Positions 16,650 through 24,834 are shown, counted from the stretch's first letter. The stretch: DNA of 64,000 nt from Mucilaginibacter pedocola (GCF_002013915.1 NZ_MBTF01000035.1:310001-374000); one strand, 5' to 3'. Made by a program: numbers and translations. The notes: generated by a model not told the origin, from the letters alone.

Positions 16650-16772
16650 CCATACTAACGGCCGCCTGCCGAGATCTGCTACAACCCATTGTATTGCGTT
16701 AAATAACGAAATATAGCTATCGAAAGGGTCGTGTTTTCTTGTTTAATTTGTTGATAATTAGATAATTGAGCA

Positions 16773-16790
16773 TTTGGTGTGTTTTGTGTA
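16773..16790 (+). promoter_or_regulatory. Promoter-like element related to the one at 13464
   Basis: TTTGGTGTGTTTTGTGTA has GG-N10-GT spacing and ends in the same TTTGTrTA as the segment before the GAF activator gene. It would drive the small frame at 16791 and/or the esterase at 17124. The -12 half is poor, so sigma-54 use is only a suggestion. Confidence 0.3.
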
Positions 16791-16928
16791 ATGGCTGATA
16801 AAAAACCCATTATGGAAAACCTCATCTACTTTATCACCCGGGCAGTGGTGTGCGGCTGCCAGCTCACTATTTTATTGGCGGCTTATAAACAGTACCGCAA
16901 GGCATCAAAAACCAGCGGTTGGCTTTAG
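16791..16928 (+). CDS. Possible small hydrophobic protein (45 aa)
   Basis: An open frame ATG 16791 to TAG 16926-16928. The product begins MADKKPIMENLIYFITRAVV, has one hydrophobic stretch (about 14-30, including two Cys) and a basic tail with KQYRKASK, which would suit a small single-pass membrane protein. The ATG lies immediately after the promoter-like element, so the second Met (16812, 38 aa) may be the real start. I recognise no family; it could be non-coding. Confidence 0.3.
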   Translation: MADKKPIMENLIYFITRAVVCGCQLTILLAAYKQYRKASKTSGWL

Positions 16929-17123
16929 GTTCGGACCATCGGTTGATGCGATAGCTTCCTGCTATCTAAATAGCAATAAAAAACGAAATACCGTTGTGAT
17001 TACTTGAGGCTGTTTATAATTAACTTGTTCATTTATAGGTAATTGTTCCTGTTGGAGTGGTGCTTGCATTGTTGGTGCCGAAAGCCATTAGGACCGACAT
17101 GATAAGCCAAATCCCAAAACACA

Positions 17124-18158
17124 ATGAATAATAACTTAAAAACGAGCATGATGGCCGCACTGTTGTTTGCGGCCCTGCTGAACACCCGTACCGCAGAGGC
17201 GCAGGTAGATTACGCCACCGACCCGCATTTATCACCAGCTGTTAAGTCCTTCTTAAAACCGTTAAACGGCGGCGGTACACCATTAGAGGCCATGCCGGTT
17301 CCCGATGCCCGCAATGTGCTTGTAGGGGCGCAGAAGGTACCCGTAGACCTATCTGGCATTACCGAAACGGAGAAGGTGATCACCGCAGACGGGTACAAGA
17401 TCACGCTGAACATCGTTCGCCCCAAAGGCGCGGTTGGTAAGCTGCCGGTGTTCCTGTTCATCCATGGCGGCGGTTGGGTACTCGGCGATTACCCTACCCA
17501 CAAACGCATGGTGCGCGACCTGAGCGTACTTACAGGCTATGCGGGCGTATTTGTTAATTACTCCCGCGCGCCCGAGACCAAATACCCCGTTCCGGTGAAT
17601 GAAGTTTATGCCGCTGCCAGATGGGTGAAACAAAACGGTGCCCAAATTGGCGTTGACGGCAGCCGCATGGGCATAGTGGGCAATAGCGCCGGTGGCAATT
17701 TGGCCACGGCATCTGCCTTAATGGCCAAACAAAATGGCTTGTCGCTTTACAAAGTGCAGGTATTGTTTTGGCCAGTTACCGATGCCGGGTTCAGCAACGA
17801 ATCGTGGGCAAAGTACGCCACGCAGCGTTTTCTTACAGGCAGCCTGATGAAGTGGATGTGGGACCAATACATCCCGGTTGAAAAACGGAAAGAAATATAT
17901 GCATCGCCGTTGCAAGCCAGTTTAGAACAACTGAAAGGCCTGCCGCCAACACTTATACAAACCGCTGAGAACGATATACTGTGCGATGAAGGCGAAGCTT
18001 ACGGTACTAAACTGAGCGATGCCGGCGTAACGGTTACTACAGTAAGGTATAACGATGTTATTCATGATTTTGGTTTGCTAAACGGGCTGGCCACTATCCC
18101 GCAGACAAAATCGCTGTTTTTGCAGGCCGCTGCCGAACTCAAAAAATACCTTAAGTAA
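17124..18158 (+). CDS. Secreted HSL-type esterase/lipase (alpha/beta hydrolase)
   Basis: A 344-residue protein with a signal peptide (about 1-26, ending AEAQ). It has the oxyanion-hole motif HGGGW near 113 and the nucleophile elbow GNSAGGN near 185 of the hormone-sensitive-lipase family, a likely acid Asp in AENDILCDEGE near 288 and the His in VIHDFGLL near 312. It would cleave short- or medium-chain esters in the periplasm or outside. It starts a three-gene rightward group with a second hydrolase and an MBL-fold enzyme, downstream of two sigma-54 activators. The natural substrate is unknown. Confidence 0.9.
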   Translation: MNNNLKTSMMAALLFAALLNTRTAEAQVDYATDPHLSPAVKSFLKPLNGGGTPLEAMPVPDARNVLVGAQKVPVDLSGITETEKVITADGYKITLNIVRPKGAVGKLPVFLFIHGGGWVLGDYPTHKRMVRDLSVLTGYAGVFVNYSRAPETKYPVPVNEVYAAARWVKQNGAQIGVDGSRMGIVGNSAGGNLATASALMAKQNGLSLYKVQVLFWPVTDAGFSNESWAKYATQRFLTGSLMKWMWDQYIPVEKRKEIYASPLQASLEQLKGLPPTLIQTAENDILCDEGEAYGTKLSDAGVTVTTVRYNDVIHDFGLLNGLATIPQTKSLFLQAAAELKKYLK

Positions 18159-18212
18159 ACCTAACACAGTTACATACGCAGGCAACCCAATGCCTTGTTA
18201 CCCTACATCAAC

Positions 18213-18995
18213 ATGAAAAAATCTGATACTATATTATTTATTACAGGAGCTTTTGTAAGCCATAACTGCTGGGACGAGTGGCGCCCTTATTTTGAAAGTA
18301 AGGGTTATGATACTATTGCCCCTCCCTGGCCGCATAAGGATGGCGGGACCGCCGCGCAACTAAGGGCGCGCCAACCCGATGATACCAACCTGGCGCGGCT
18401 CACGCTGGATGAACTGGCGAACCACTATGCCGATATTGCGGCAGCGCTGCCGCAGAAGCCCATTATTATTGGCCATTCGCTTGGCGGGCTTATCACACAG
18501 ATACTGGTTAACCGCGGGCTGGCGCAAAAGGCTGTGGCTATACATCCCGTGCCGCCACAGGGCATATTCCCGTACGAGTTATCTTTCCTGCGGTCGACAT
18601 GGCGGGCCCTGGGTTTGTTTACTTCACTCGATAATACCTACATGATGTCGTTCGATACCTTTAAGTATGCCTTTGTGAACGGCCTGCCGGCAGCTAAACA
18701 ACGTAAAGCCTATCAGGACCTTGCCGTGCCCGAATCTAAGCGGGTAGCACGCGGCGGGCTTACCAGTGCAGCAGCTGTTGACTGGAAGAAAGCACATGCC
18801 CCCTTGCTGATAACCGCCGGCGACGAAGACCATATCATTCCCGCGCACTTGAATAAACGCAACTTTGAGAAGTATGAGCGGAATGGATCGGTGCTGGAGT
18901 ACAAAGAATTTAAAGGGCGCAACCACTTTGTACTCGGTCTGCCAATTTGGAAAGAAGACGCCGACTATATTCTGGACTGGCTGGACAGGAATTAA
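18213..18995 (+). CDS. Alpha/beta hydrolase (cytoplasmic)
   Basis: A 260-residue alpha/beta hydrolase starting at ATG 18213 (MKKSDTILFITGAFVSHNCW); a TTG start 18 nt earlier is possible but adds nothing conserved. The nucleophile elbow is GHSLGG near 88, the acid Asp is in TAGDEDHIIP near 203 and the His is in GRNHFVLG near 236. No signal peptide is present, so it acts inside the cell, unlike the esterase before it. It is 54 nt after that gene and 10 nt before the MBL-fold gene, which suggests one operon that processes an ester or lactone outside and then inside. Confidence 0.88.
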   Translation: MKKSDTILFITGAFVSHNCWDEWRPYFESKGYDTIAPPWPHKDGGTAAQLRARQPDDTNLARLTLDELANHYADIAAALPQKPIIIGHSLGGLITQILVNRGLAQKAVAIHPVPPQGIFPYELSFLRSTWRALGLFTSLDNTYMMSFDTFKYAFVNGLPAAKQRKAYQDLAVPESKRVARGGLTSAAAVDWKKAHAPLLITAGDEDHIIPAHLNKRNFEKYERNGSVLEYKEFKGRNHFVLGLPIWKEDADYILDWLDRN

Positions 18996-19005
18996 ATTGT
19001 AAACG

Positions 19006-19797
19006 ATGGCCCTGCAACTAACCCATATAGATACCGCATGCCTGCTGATAGATATCAACGGTTATAAAATACTTACCGACCCTACTTTGGATAGGGCGGG
19101 AGGTTGGGATTACCATGGCTATGGCGCGGTTTCGCGCAAGACGGGTGGCCCCAGTTACCTGCCCCCGATGCTGGAGGGCATTGACCTTGTTTTACTAAGC
19201 CATCATCAACACCGCGACAACCTGGACCATGCCGGGGAAGCTTTTCTTCGCACCGCTAAAAAAGTGATATCTACGGTGCCGGCAAGCAGGGCCATCCCCG
19301 GTGTGCAGGGTTTGCGCGAATGGGAAACAGCCGAAATTTTAACGCCTAAATTAAAGGGGCTGCGCATAACGGCCACACCCGCGCAACACCGCCCGTGGTG
19401 GCTGCCCGAGTTTATTTCGGGTAAGGTGATTGGCTTCGTTATCGAATATGACGAGCAGGAGCAGGGCGTTATTTACCTTTCGGGAGATACGGTTTATTTT
19501 AAGGGCATTGATGAGGTTGCTGCCCGTTTTAAAGTGGATGTGGGGATATTTAATGTAGGCGCTGTGCAGTTCCGTTACCTTACAGGCTGTGCTAAATATA
19601 CCATGGATGCGGAGCAACTCATTCGCGCTGCAGAGGTAATAAAGCCTAATAAAATATTCCCGGTGCATACACAGGGCTGGTCGCACTTTAAGGAAAGCGA
19701 AGCGGCGCTGATGACCACTTTATACGCTAACGAATATACCCGCGACCGCACACAGTTTTTAACCCCCGGCGAACCTACGCTTGTTACGGGGAGGTAA
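19006..19797 (+). CDS. MBL-fold metallohydrolase (UlaG/lactonase-like)
   Basis: A 263-residue metallo-beta-lactamase-fold protein. The metal-binding segment is SHHQHRDNLDHAG near 64-76 (HxHx-DH pattern), with a further ligand in LSGDTVYF near 158 and VHTQGWSHF near 219. The shape is closest to the UlaG-like cytoplasmic group that includes L-ascorbate-6-phosphate lactonase and related hydrolases of lactones and phosphoesters. It is translated 10 nt after the hydrolase gene and is the last gene of that operon, before a U-rich terminator. Confidence 0.87.
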   Translation: MALQLTHIDTACLLIDINGYKILTDPTLDRAGGWDYHGYGAVSRKTGGPSYLPPMLEGIDLVLLSHHQHRDNLDHAGEAFLRTAKKVISTVPASRAIPGVQGLREWETAEILTPKLKGLRITATPAQHRPWWLPEFISGKVIGFVIEYDEQEQGVIYLSGDTVYFKGIDEVAARFKVDVGIFNVGAVQFRYLTGCAKYTMDAEQLIRAAEVIKPNKIFPVHTQGWSHFKESEAALMTTLYANEYTRDRTQFLTPGEPTLVTGR

Positions 19798-19823
19798 AGC
19801 GGAAAGTTTTTTAGTAGATACCG

Positions 19824-19861
19824 ATAGGGGAATGGCATTAAGCTATTTTCCTATTTTTTTT
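19824..19861 (+). terminator. Rho-independent terminator after the MBL-fold gene
   Basis: The arms 19824-19833 (ATAGGGGAAT) and 19845-19854 (ATTTTCCTAT) pair over 10 bp with two G-U pairs, followed by a run of eight T. It sits between two convergent genes. Confidence 0.7.
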
Positions 19862-19886
19862 ATCATAAAACCTACCTTTTAGTGGT

Positions 19887-22292
19887 TTAAATAACAGCCG
19901 CCGCTTCGTGGATATTGATAGAACATATTACAAAGGTTGTACCCTTGCTGCTTTGGATGTTCAGTTCCCCATCCAGTTGCCGGGTGAGGCCTCTAACGAG
20001 TTTTAGCCCCATTGTTTTGGGTTCTTCGCTGAGTTGCCCGCCGGGTAGGCCAATGCCATTATCAGCAATGGTAAGGGTAGCCGAGCAGTCTGCCTGTACT
20101 TTCAGCGCTATGCTGATAATGCCTTTCTGCTGTTCCCTGAAAGCATATTTTAAGGAGTTAGTCACCAGTTCATTAATGATAAGGCCTATGGGGATGGCAC
20201 GGGTGGCATCGAGCTTAACCGGGTCGGCATCAATATTAAATACAATGGGCCTGCCCGAAAATGTCTCGCGTAAAAAACTAACCAATTCGCTGATGTAAAC
20301 CGGCATATCAATTTTTGTGCTCTCGTCTGACAGGTATAGTTTGTGATGAATGAGCGACATGGCGAAGATGCGGTTCTTGCTGGTTTCGATTGCGGAGAGC
20401 GCCGGTTCGGCCAGATGGTCTGATTGCGACTCGAGCAGGTTAACAATGGTTTGCAAATTGTTTTTTACGCGGTGGTGCACCTCTTTTAGCAGCCATTCCT
20501 TCTCGTTGAGCAATTTGCTTAGCTGTTCGTTTTTCTCGCTAACCAATTGGCTGCTTTTGCGTTTTTGCCGAAATTGCCTGTAGATCAAAATAATGATGAC
20601 CACCAACAACCCAATAACGGTGGCGGTAATGCGCTTGTTAAGGCTGGCCTGCTCCAGCTGGGTGTGTTGCAGGGCGGCTATCTGGCTAACGGATTGGTAG
20701 TCCTTGGTTTTTAACTCCAGATCATGCTCGCGTAACTTAATTAGTGCTTTGTTGTTCGCCACGAGCTGATCGGCCTGGCTTAGTTTTACCGCCTGTAATT
20801 TGGCGTTTTGTACTTGCAGCGAATTTGTTTGCTTTAAAAAAGCAATGTTGGCCGCGCGTTGGGCAAGCAAGGCCTCTTTCTTCTGCGTTTCGTATTGCAC
20901 TTCAAGCTCCTGCGTGTGTTTTTCTTTACTCTCGGTGTATATCGAGTCGTCTATCCGTTTGCTCTGTAGCAGATGGCCCAAAGCGCTTTGATAATTTCCC
21001 AGCAGCGAATCGGTATGCGAGCGGGCTTTATAAAGCGAACTGATGAATGCCGCATGTTGCCCCGATGATAACTCGGCGGATTTTTCAAAGGCCTCAGATG
21101 CTTTTTTTACTTCGCCCAGTGCAAGGTAAGCATCGCCTAAATAACGGTAATCTGCAGAAGGGCTTAACCTGGCTTTTCCGATGAGTTGTATCGAGGCCAG
21201 TAAATATTTTACAGCAAGATCGGGCCGGTTTACCCTCGCGTAATTTTGGCCTAAGGCGCGCTGCAGGTAATATTCATCGCCATCTGTTTTTGGAGTGTAC
21301 CTTTTGCCAAAACCTAAAACCAGGTCCAGGCCTTCTTGCGGGCGGCCAAGCATGCCTAAATTATAACTCACATTATTTACCACACCATAAATAGTGGCTG
21401 CCGACTCGAACCTCTCGGGTTCGGCAAGTATCAGGTTGTAGTAATAATTGCTTTTTTTATAATCGTAGGTAAGCCGGTACAAATTACCTGCCTGCCGGTA
21501 AAGCGATCCTCTGTCGTGATCGGAAGTTTGGGCATCCAGCAATTTCAAGGCACTAAGGGTTTCCTTCATTGATAAGGTATAGTCGCCCGCGTAGAGTGAT
21601 TTTTGCGCTGCTGCAAGGTGCTGCCTTATATCGGTTACGGGGTAGCCTATCTTCCCTGCCTCAGTTTTCAGCCACTTTACCTGCTTGTCGGCATCGGCCA
21701 CTCTACCAGCCTCCCTAAACATTTCGCTGCAATGCAACAGGTGCTCTATCGATTGGTGGATGAGTTTATCCGATTTTAGTTTTTTACTTTCTGCAAATTT
21801 TGCGCGGTAATAGGTAATGGCCGTATCAAGGTACACCAGCCCCGGCACCGGGCCTGCCCCATAGGCTATGTAATAATATTGGTCGCCAATGTAGGTAAGC
21901 AGCGTTACTTTGGCCTGGCCCGATAAGAATTTGAGTTGCGCTTTAGCCGCCGCCCGGTCGCCACGTTCGGAGTAACAGCCTGCTGTAAGCATTACGGCCT
22001 CCTGGTAGCCGGCGGTGTATTTCAACTTAAGGCTTAACTGCTTTGCATTGTTGGCCAGCAAAAAAGCACTATCGATATCTGTTTTTGATTGAAATGGTTT
22101 AAAAAGGTACCAGGTGCCCAGGTTTAGCATGGCCTGTATACGCTCCTGCCCCGGTTTACTGGCGTTGAGGTTGATGATGGCTTTGGTAATATCTGTCTGT
22201 GTGCCCTCGCGCTCTCTTGGGAAGTATTGCGCATTTGCTTTTAAGCTAAAAGCCAGCAACACGATAGTCGCAAAATGAAAGGCAGGTTTCAT
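19887..22292 (-). CDS. TPR-containing sensor histidine kinase (HisKA_2 type)
   Basis: An 801-residue membrane kinase. After a signal peptide (about 1-21) a periplasmic region of TPR-like repeats covers about 30-470, then a coiled coil and one membrane segment (about 553-573, TVIGLLVVIIILIYRQF). The cytoplasmic part has a HisKA_2 dimerisation box, EVHHRVKNNLQTIVNLLES, with the phospho-acceptor His near 605, and an HATPase domain with N-box NELVTNSLKYAF and G-box DNGIGLPGG. There is no receiver domain, so it must phosphorylate a separate response regulator; the NtrC-type protein at 15267-16649 is the nearest candidate. A dyad GTTGAG (22302-22307) / CTCAAC (22322-22327) lies just upstream of its start. 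Confidence 0.9.
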   Translation of the reverse strand: MKPAFHFATIVLLAFSLKANAQYFPREREGTQTDITKAIINLNASKPGQERIQAMLNLGTWYLFKPFQSKTDIDSAFLLANNAKQLSLKLKYTAGYQEAVMLTAGCYSERGDRAAAKAQLKFLSGQAKVTLLTYIGDQYYYIAYGAGPVPGLVYLDTAITYYRAKFAESKKLKSDKLIHQSIEHLLHCSEMFREAGRVADADKQVKWLKTEAGKIGYPVTDIRQHLAAAQKSLYAGDYTLSMKETLSALKLLDAQTSDHDRGSLYRQAGNLYRLTYDYKKSNYYYNLILAEPERFESAATIYGVVNNVSYNLGMLGRPQEGLDLVLGFGKRYTPKTDGDEYYLQRALGQNYARVNRPDLAVKYLLASIQLIGKARLSPSADYRYLGDAYLALGEVKKASEAFEKSAELSSGQHAAFISSLYKARSHTDSLLGNYQSALGHLLQSKRIDDSIYTESKEKHTQELEVQYETQKKEALLAQRAANIAFLKQTNSLQVQNAKLQAVKLSQADQLVANNKALIKLREHDLELKTKDYQSVSQIAALQHTQLEQASLNKRITATVIGLLVVIIILIYRQFRQKRKSSQLVSEKNEQLSKLLNEKEWLLKEVHHRVKNNLQTIVNLLESQSDHLAEPALSAIETSKNRIFAMSLIHHKLYLSDESTKIDMPVYISELVSFLRETFSGRPIVFNIDADPVKLDATRAIPIGLIINELVTNSLKYAFREQQKGIISIALKVQADCSATLTIADNGIGLPGGQLSEEPKTMGLKLVRGLTRQLDGELNIQSSKGTTFVICSINIHEAAAVI

Positions 22293-22398
22293 AAAAAAAC
22301 TGTTGAGCGGCGCAAAAAATCCTCAACGTGTAATTTACGAAAAAATAGGTTAACTCCTAATAGCTATACGCTAAACAAAAAAGTGCCTGTTTAGGTCA

Positions 22399-23397
22399 TT
22401 AAATGGACATCACTATCTTCTTCCCGAAAATCTGGTTACTTTCCATCAGGCGGTGCGCTTCCTGAACGGTGGCTACGCTAAGGCCGCCAATAACGTTAAC
22501 ATCGGGTGCGCTGAGTTGCCCGGTGCTGATGAGGTTGTTGATCTGCTCCAGCGTGTTGCCATACCACTCTAAATTACCCGATAGCCCGTAGGCAAAAGCC
22601 GCTATGTTGTAAATATTGCAGGCACTATCAAACAGTATCTCCCTCGCTTCTTCGGTACTTAAAAAGGTAACATCAAGGTAGGTGCCGTTTATTTTTAACA
22701 CGCTTGCAGCCGCCTCGGTTATTGTGCCACCGGCAAGGTCGGCAACGTAATCGAATTTTTGCCGCCCGTTTGTTTTCAGTATAGCATCGGTAAGGTTATC
22801 CGCGTTGTAATTAACAATACGATTGCTATCTACCCCAAGCGCAATCAGCGAATCAACACTTTGCGGGTTGCCTGCGGTTGCCGTTATATCATTTATGCCA
22901 TTTAGTTTAAGGAGTTTGATCAGGAAGCGGCCCACGCCGCCGGTTGCTCCGGCAATAAAAATACTATCATCGGGCTTTATGCCTGCCCTGGTAATAGTTT
23001 CCCAGGCCGTAAGCCCCGACGAAGGAATGGCCGCTGCCTCCTCGAAGAAAATACCCGCCGGTTTTTTGGCCAGCAGCTTCTGGTTTATGGCAATGTATTC
23101 GGCATAGGTGCCATTGCTGCCCAGGCTGCCGGCAAGGGCTACAACAGCATCGCCGGGGGTAAACTTTTTGGCGTTGCTGCCCGTACCAACCACCACGCCC
23201 GAAAACTCGCGCCCTAATATAGGCGAGCGCATCAGCGCGCTTTCGCGCAGCCCTTTGCGCATTTGGTAGTCAATGGGGTTAAAGGCCGTTGCTTTTATTT
23301 GCACCAATACATCATTTGGCCCAACGGCGGGAACAGGCAGGTTGGTAAGCTCGAAATTGGAACTGTCGCCAAAGGCTTTCAGGGTAATTGCTTTCAT
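22399..23397 (-). CDS. NAD(P)-dependent quinone oxidoreductase-like enzyme (MDR superfamily, zinc-free)
   Basis: A 332-residue medium-chain dehydrogenase/reductase. The N-terminal GroES-like domain shows LVQIKATAFNPIDYQMRKGL, and the nucleotide-binding fold has GATGGVGRFLIKLLKL near 150. The catalytic-zinc and structural-zinc cysteine sets of alcohol dehydrogenases are missing, which fits the quinone-oxidoreductase branch that reduces quinones or enones with NADPH. The start codon lies 10 nt after the end of tRNA-Cys on the same strand, so the tRNA and this gene are probably on one transcript. Confidence 0.9.
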   Translation of the reverse strand: MKAITLKAFGDSSNFELTNLPVPAVGPNDVLVQIKATAFNPIDYQMRKGLRESALMRSPILGREFSGVVVGTGSNAKKFTPGDAVVALAGSLGSNGTYAEYIAINQKLLAKKPAGIFFEEAAAIPSSGLTAWETITRAGIKPDDSIFIAGATGGVGRFLIKLLKLNGINDITATAGNPQSVDSLIALGVDSNRIVNYNADNLTDAILKTNGRQKFDYVADLAGGTITEAAASVLKINGTYLDVTFLSTEEAREILFDSACNIYNIAAFAYGLSGNLEWYGNTLEQINNLISTGQLSAPDVNVIGGLSVATVQEAHRLMESNQIFGKKIVMSI

Positions 23398-23406
23398 GGT
23401 TTAATG

Positions 23407-23478
23407 AGGTGTGAGGGCGGGTTCGAACCGCCGTAAGAGGTTTTGCAGACCTCCGCCTAACCACTCGGCCACTCCACC
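23407..23478 (-). tRNA. tRNA-Cys (GCA)
   Basis: Read leftward, the sequence folds into D, anticodon and T arms: D stem GCC/GGC, anticodon stem GAGGT/ACCTC around loop CTGCAAA (anticodon GCA), T stem GGCGG/CCGCC around TTCGAAC. The position after the acceptor stem is U, the main identity base of tRNA-Cys, and CCA is not encoded. The acceptor stem GGTGGAG pairs with CTC-A-CACC, so one A is bulged on the 3' strand. It lies 9 nt after the desulfurase-like gene and 9 nt before the oxidoreductase gene. Confidence 0.88.
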
Positions 23479-23487
23479 ATTGCTATT

Positions 23488-24609
23488 TTAGGCGGCCACG
23501 TTTTTCAGTAAGGCTGCCAGGCTTGCCGCAACTTCATCTATTTCAGCCACGGTGTTTTTATAACTGAACGAGAAGCGGATAGTTTCCATCTCGGTTTGTA
23601 TGCCTAACGCTTTAAAAACAGCTCCGGATTGTGAGGTGTAATCAGTGCCTCCCGATACGGTAACATCTATATCCTCCAGGTAATCGCTCAGTGGGCGGTT
23701 ACCCCAATGCGGAAAGCTTACGCTTAAGATACTTGGCAGGCTTTCTTGCAGTTTCCCGCCGTTTATCCGCACACCCGGAACATGTTCCTGCAGTTTGGCT
23801 ATCAGCCTGTTTTTCAAGTTTTGGATGTATGCGCTTGTATTGTCTATATCCCAGTAGGCTATCTCCAGCGCTTTGGCCAGGCCCACTATAGCGGCAACAT
23901 TTGCGGTTCCCCAGTTGGCCTGGTGCCGCCCGTTGCCATACAAAGGGTTATTGATGCGCTTTGCTTTGCGGTTAATCAAAAAGCCGGCACCCAAAGGCCC
24001 ATGAAATTTATTTGCCGATGCCGATGCAAAGTCAAGGTTCAGCTTTTCGGGTTGAAGGGGAAGGGTGCCTATGGTTTGCGTAGTATCGGCATGTACCGTT
24101 GCTCCAAAACGTTTGCCTGTTTCGGCAATTTGTGCAATAGGGTTAATAAGCCCGGTTAAGGGGTTTGCATGTGTTACCGAAATTAGGTTGCGGGTATTGG
24201 TTCGTAGCAAGTATTCTAAATGATCCAGATCGAGCCGGCCTATCCTATCGTGCTTCAGGAAACTGATACGGGCATTATGTTTTTTCTGCAGGGTGCTCAG
24301 GGTGTTAAGCACGCCGCTATGTTCAAACGGTGTGGTTATAACGTGGTCGATGCCTTGTGCAGCAATTGCTGTGGTAATGGCAAGTGTATTTGCTTCGGTA
24401 CCGTTAGCGGTAAAAACAATGGCATCGGCGGGTACCTTTAATAAAGTTGCTATAGTGGCGCGGCTGTTCTCTATGGCCTCTTTTGCCTTGCGCCCATAGG
24501 AGTTATTGGCGCCGGTATCGCCAAAGTGCTCTAAATAGTAAGGCGCCATGGCGCTGAATACTTCCGGATGTATAGGGGTAGACGAAGCATTGTCGAGATA
24601 AATACCCAT
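23488..24609 (-). CDS. Cysteine desulfurase-family PLP enzyme lacking the catalytic cysteine
   Basis: A 373-residue class-V aminotransferase of the NifS/IscS family. Conserved parts include YLDNASSTP at the start, the His of TTPFEHSG near 97, the Asp of HADTTQTIG near 175, and the PLP lysine in SANKFHGPLG near 200. The loop that carries the sulfur-accepting Cys in IscS (SSGSAC) reads SGGTDYTSQSG near 316-326, with Tyr at the Cys position, and I find no cysteine anywhere in the protein. It may bind PLP but cannot form the usual Cys persulfide. Possible roles are another beta- or gamma-lyase or an aminotransferase. It is directly upstream of tRNA-Cys on the same strand. Confidence 0.85.
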   Translation of the reverse strand: MGIYLDNASSTPIHPEVFSAMAPYYLEHFGDTGANNSYGRKAKEAIENSRATIATLLKVPADAIVFTANGTEANTLAITTAIAAQGIDHVITTPFEHSGVLNTLSTLQKKHNARISFLKHDRIGRLDLDHLEYLLRTNTRNLISVTHANPLTGLINPIAQIAETGKRFGATVHADTTQTIGTLPLQPEKLNLDFASASANKFHGPLGAGFLINRKAKRINNPLYGNGRHQANWGTANVAAIVGLAKALEIAYWDIDNTSAYIQNLKNRLIAKLQEHVPGVRINGGKLQESLPSILSVSFPHWGNRPLSDYLEDIDVTVSGGTDYTSQSGAVFKALGIQTEMETIRFSFSYKNTVAEIDEVAASLAALLKNVAA

Positions 24610-24667
24610 AGTAGTAGATAAAATAAAGTAGATAGATGTTTTAAGGACGATGGGGGAAGGGGTTTTA

Positions 24668-24694
24668 TCAACAACAATACAAGCGCAGTTTCAT
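24668..24694 (-). other. Possible leader peptide MKLRLYCC
   Basis: ATG at 24694, stop TGA at 24668-24670, with two consecutive TGT codons just before the stop. It ends 58 nt upstream of the desulfurase-like start codon. Cys codons at the end of a short upstream frame are what a cysteine-sensing leader would have, but no clear ribosome site is visible and the terminator hairpin lies before, not after, the frame, so classical attenuation does not fit. Confidence 0.2.
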
Positions 24695-24708
24695 GGTAGT
24701 AGTAGTTT

Positions 24709-24737
24709 AAAAAGCATCCTTGCGCGGGCAAGGATGC
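24709..24737 (-). terminator. Rho-independent terminator, leftward
   Basis: Arms 24714-24723 (GCATCCTTGC) and 24728-24737 (GCAAGGATGC) are perfectly complementary over 10 bp with a 4-nt loop. On the minus strand the stem is followed by five U (24709-24713). No gene is visible upstream of it in that direction, so it may end a short leader or antisense RNA. Confidence 0.65.
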
Positions 24738-24834
24738 TGTAGTTTTGATAGCAAATAATAAGATCAGTAAATATTTGTTGATGCAAAAATAGAATTAATT
24801 CTATAAATTCTATAGAAATAGTAGAAATTATTTT

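Larger units (their letters stand above)
16650..17123. other. Intergenic region, 474 nt, with promoter-like motif and possible small gene
   Basis: This spacer holds a 40-nt segment (16751-16790) related to the promoter region of the GAF activator, a possible 45-codon gene (16791-16928), a perfect hairpin GATAGC/GCTATC (16950-16955 with 16961-16966) and a dyad AACG-N6-CGTT (16982-16995) that shares the CG-N6-CG core of the three upstream dyads. A degenerate half-site TATCG lies at 16718. No longer gene is visible. Confidence 0.5.

Noticed and set aside
24531..24731. 66-codon leftward frame overlapping the desulfurase-like gene start
   Set aside because: It runs through the terminator stem and the start of the real gene in another frame; only the short Cys-Cys frame inside this region was kept, at low confidence.
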